The translations under genes and the position numbers were made by a program. The notes beneath the pieces are model-generated. The model was given only the letters and a program-made list of their open reading frames with translations, had not been told where the DNA came from and did not search any database. This document shows, piece after piece, positions 4,880-5,407 of a stretch of 5,407 bases of DNA. The DNA comes from Ruminococcus sp. (GTDB lineage Bacteria; Bacillota; Clostridia; Oscillospirales; Ruminococcaceae). The number at the start of each line of letters is the position of its first letter. Positions within the stretch are counted from its first letter, which is position 1. The stretch covers positions 1 through 5,407 of the forward strand of contig JAILFF010000008.1 of assembly GCA_024697705.1 (NCBI GenBank). Direction: 5' to 3'.

Positions 4880-4919
4880 CATTTACACACGCTTCGGCAA
4901 TAGTCGGGGCGTGTTTTTT
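4856..4919 (+). repeat. Direct repeat copy 2: duplicated tRNA 3' end and terminator
   Basis: This copy starts 139 bp after the first. It includes a complete second terminator, ACACGC (4887-4892) with GCGTGT (4909-4914) and a T-run to 4919. Duplicated tRNA 3' ends are typical of att sites of integrative elements, but only about 75 bp of other DNA lies between the copies, so any element would be gone or reduced to a scar. Confidence 0.85.
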
Positions 4920-5029
4920 ATTGTGATAATTCCGATATGACTGCGGGACGTATTTTGGTTATTAGTGAAGTTTAAAATAACGAGTGTTTGTTAAAAATAA
5001 TAAAATTTCCGTTGATTTGCCGAATTATC

Positions 5030-5058
5030 TTGACAAATCTCACATAATGATGTATAAT
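5030..5058 (+). promoter_or_regulatory. Consensus promoter of the DUF4003-like gene
   Basis: TTGACA (5030-5035) and TATAAT (5053-5058) are perfect consensus boxes with a 17-bp spacer. The start is predicted near 5065, giving a leader of about 60 nt. At the start of the leader is a small inverted repeat TGAATA-GGCTT-TATTCA (5069-5085), a possible operator or 5' hairpin. Confidence 0.85.
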
Positions 5059-5124
5059 AGACATATATTGAATAGGCTTTATTCATAATTTCAACTATAT
5101 TTATTATGCAGGAGGTTTTTAACC

Positions 5125-5407
5125 ATGAAAGAATCGTTGAACAGTCTGTGCGAGCGCTTTGTTGAGAACACCGATGTACTTTACAAGATAAAGGGCTTCA
5201 AGTTTACCAACTCAAAAATGATGCCTTTGTGTGCCTACACCTTCGCCGCAAGCGGTCAAACGATCGACCCCGATGATCTTCAGAGCTGCCTGAAACTCGT
5301 CGAGGCAAGCGGCGGCGTATTCTCATGCCTGAGAGACGCAAACCAGGCGGTGAGCTCGTGTATCATGTCGGTAAGCAATGACCCCGAAGGCACGTTAAAT
5401 GCCGCTG
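5125..5407 (+). CDS. DUF4003-like protein (5' part only)
   Basis: The frame opens at ATG 5125 with a strong AGGAGG (5110-5115) 9 nt upstream and stays open for 94 codons to the window edge. The visible part starts MKESLNSLCERFVENTDVLY, continues KGFKFTNSKMMPLCAYTFAA, and includes the segment GGVFSCLRDANQAVSSCIMS. This pattern (a short helical start, a K/GFKxxNS segment, then VCA/LCA and a GxFSxxR segment) resembles DUF4003 proteins of Firmicutes, whose function is unknown. The assignment is by memory of the family pattern and is moderate. No signal peptide is present, so it is probably cytosolic. The gene has its own consensus promoter and is not part of the tRNA transcript, which ends at the upstream terminators. 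Confidence 0.72.
   Translation, partial: MKESLNSLCERFVENTDVLYKIKGFKFTNSKMMPLCAYTFAASGQTIDPDDLQSCLKLVEASGGVFSCLRDANQAVSSCIMSVSNDPEGTLNAA

Noticed and set aside
4667..4919. CRISPR array or phage-type repeat array
   Set aside because: There are only two repeat copies, and they are explained by the tRNA 3' end and its terminator. There are no regular spacers or cas genes.

Overview
The window looks like part of a chromosome from a Gram-positive member of the Clostridia, most likely a Ruminococcus-like Oscillospiraceae. This is inferred from moderate GC, strong AGGAGG-type ribosome binding sites, near-consensus sigma-A promoters that all have 17-bp spacers, a tRNA gene without an encoded CCA, and the families present (MarR, DUF1858, DUF4003-like, a MacB/LolD-type ABC ATPase). 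No species assignment is possible from sequence reading alone.

Left part, minus strand (1-1146): the 5' end of an ABC transporter ATPase gene runs off the left edge, and upstream of it lies a MarR-family regulator on the same strand. The marR upstream region holds a good promoter (TTGACA-17-TATACT) and a perfect 20-bp AT-rich palindrome, a plausible autoregulatory operator. The pair looks like a regulator plus an efflux or peptide-type transporter.

Centre (1319-2709): a monocistronic, apparently highly expressed gene for an unusual secreted protein. It has a signal peptide, an acidic Asp/Glu/Thr-rich N-terminal part, a Gly/Tyr linker, a Trp/Phe/Asn-rich core, a Lys/Ala block and a basic aromatic tail. 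It has its own promoter, a strong ribosome binding site and a strong intrinsic terminator. No known family was recognised, and it is the best candidate here for something undescribed.

Right-centre (2744-4637), plus strand: a promoter, a small DUF1858 (CxxC) protein, two hairpins, a HAD-IIB phosphatase, a VOC/glyoxalase-fold gene overlapping the HAD stop by 4 bp, and a 95-aa unknown protein. The VOC frame is interrupted by an in-frame TGA at codon 14 but is otherwise intact to its natural end.

Right end (4567-5407): a tRNA-Arg(ACG) gene with a perfect consensus promoter whose -35 box lies in the 3' arm of the preceding terminator-like inverted repeat. Its 3' half and terminator are duplicated about 140 bp downstream as a decayed tRNA-like remnant. 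Then comes a consensus promoter and the start of a DUF4003-like gene that runs off the right edge.
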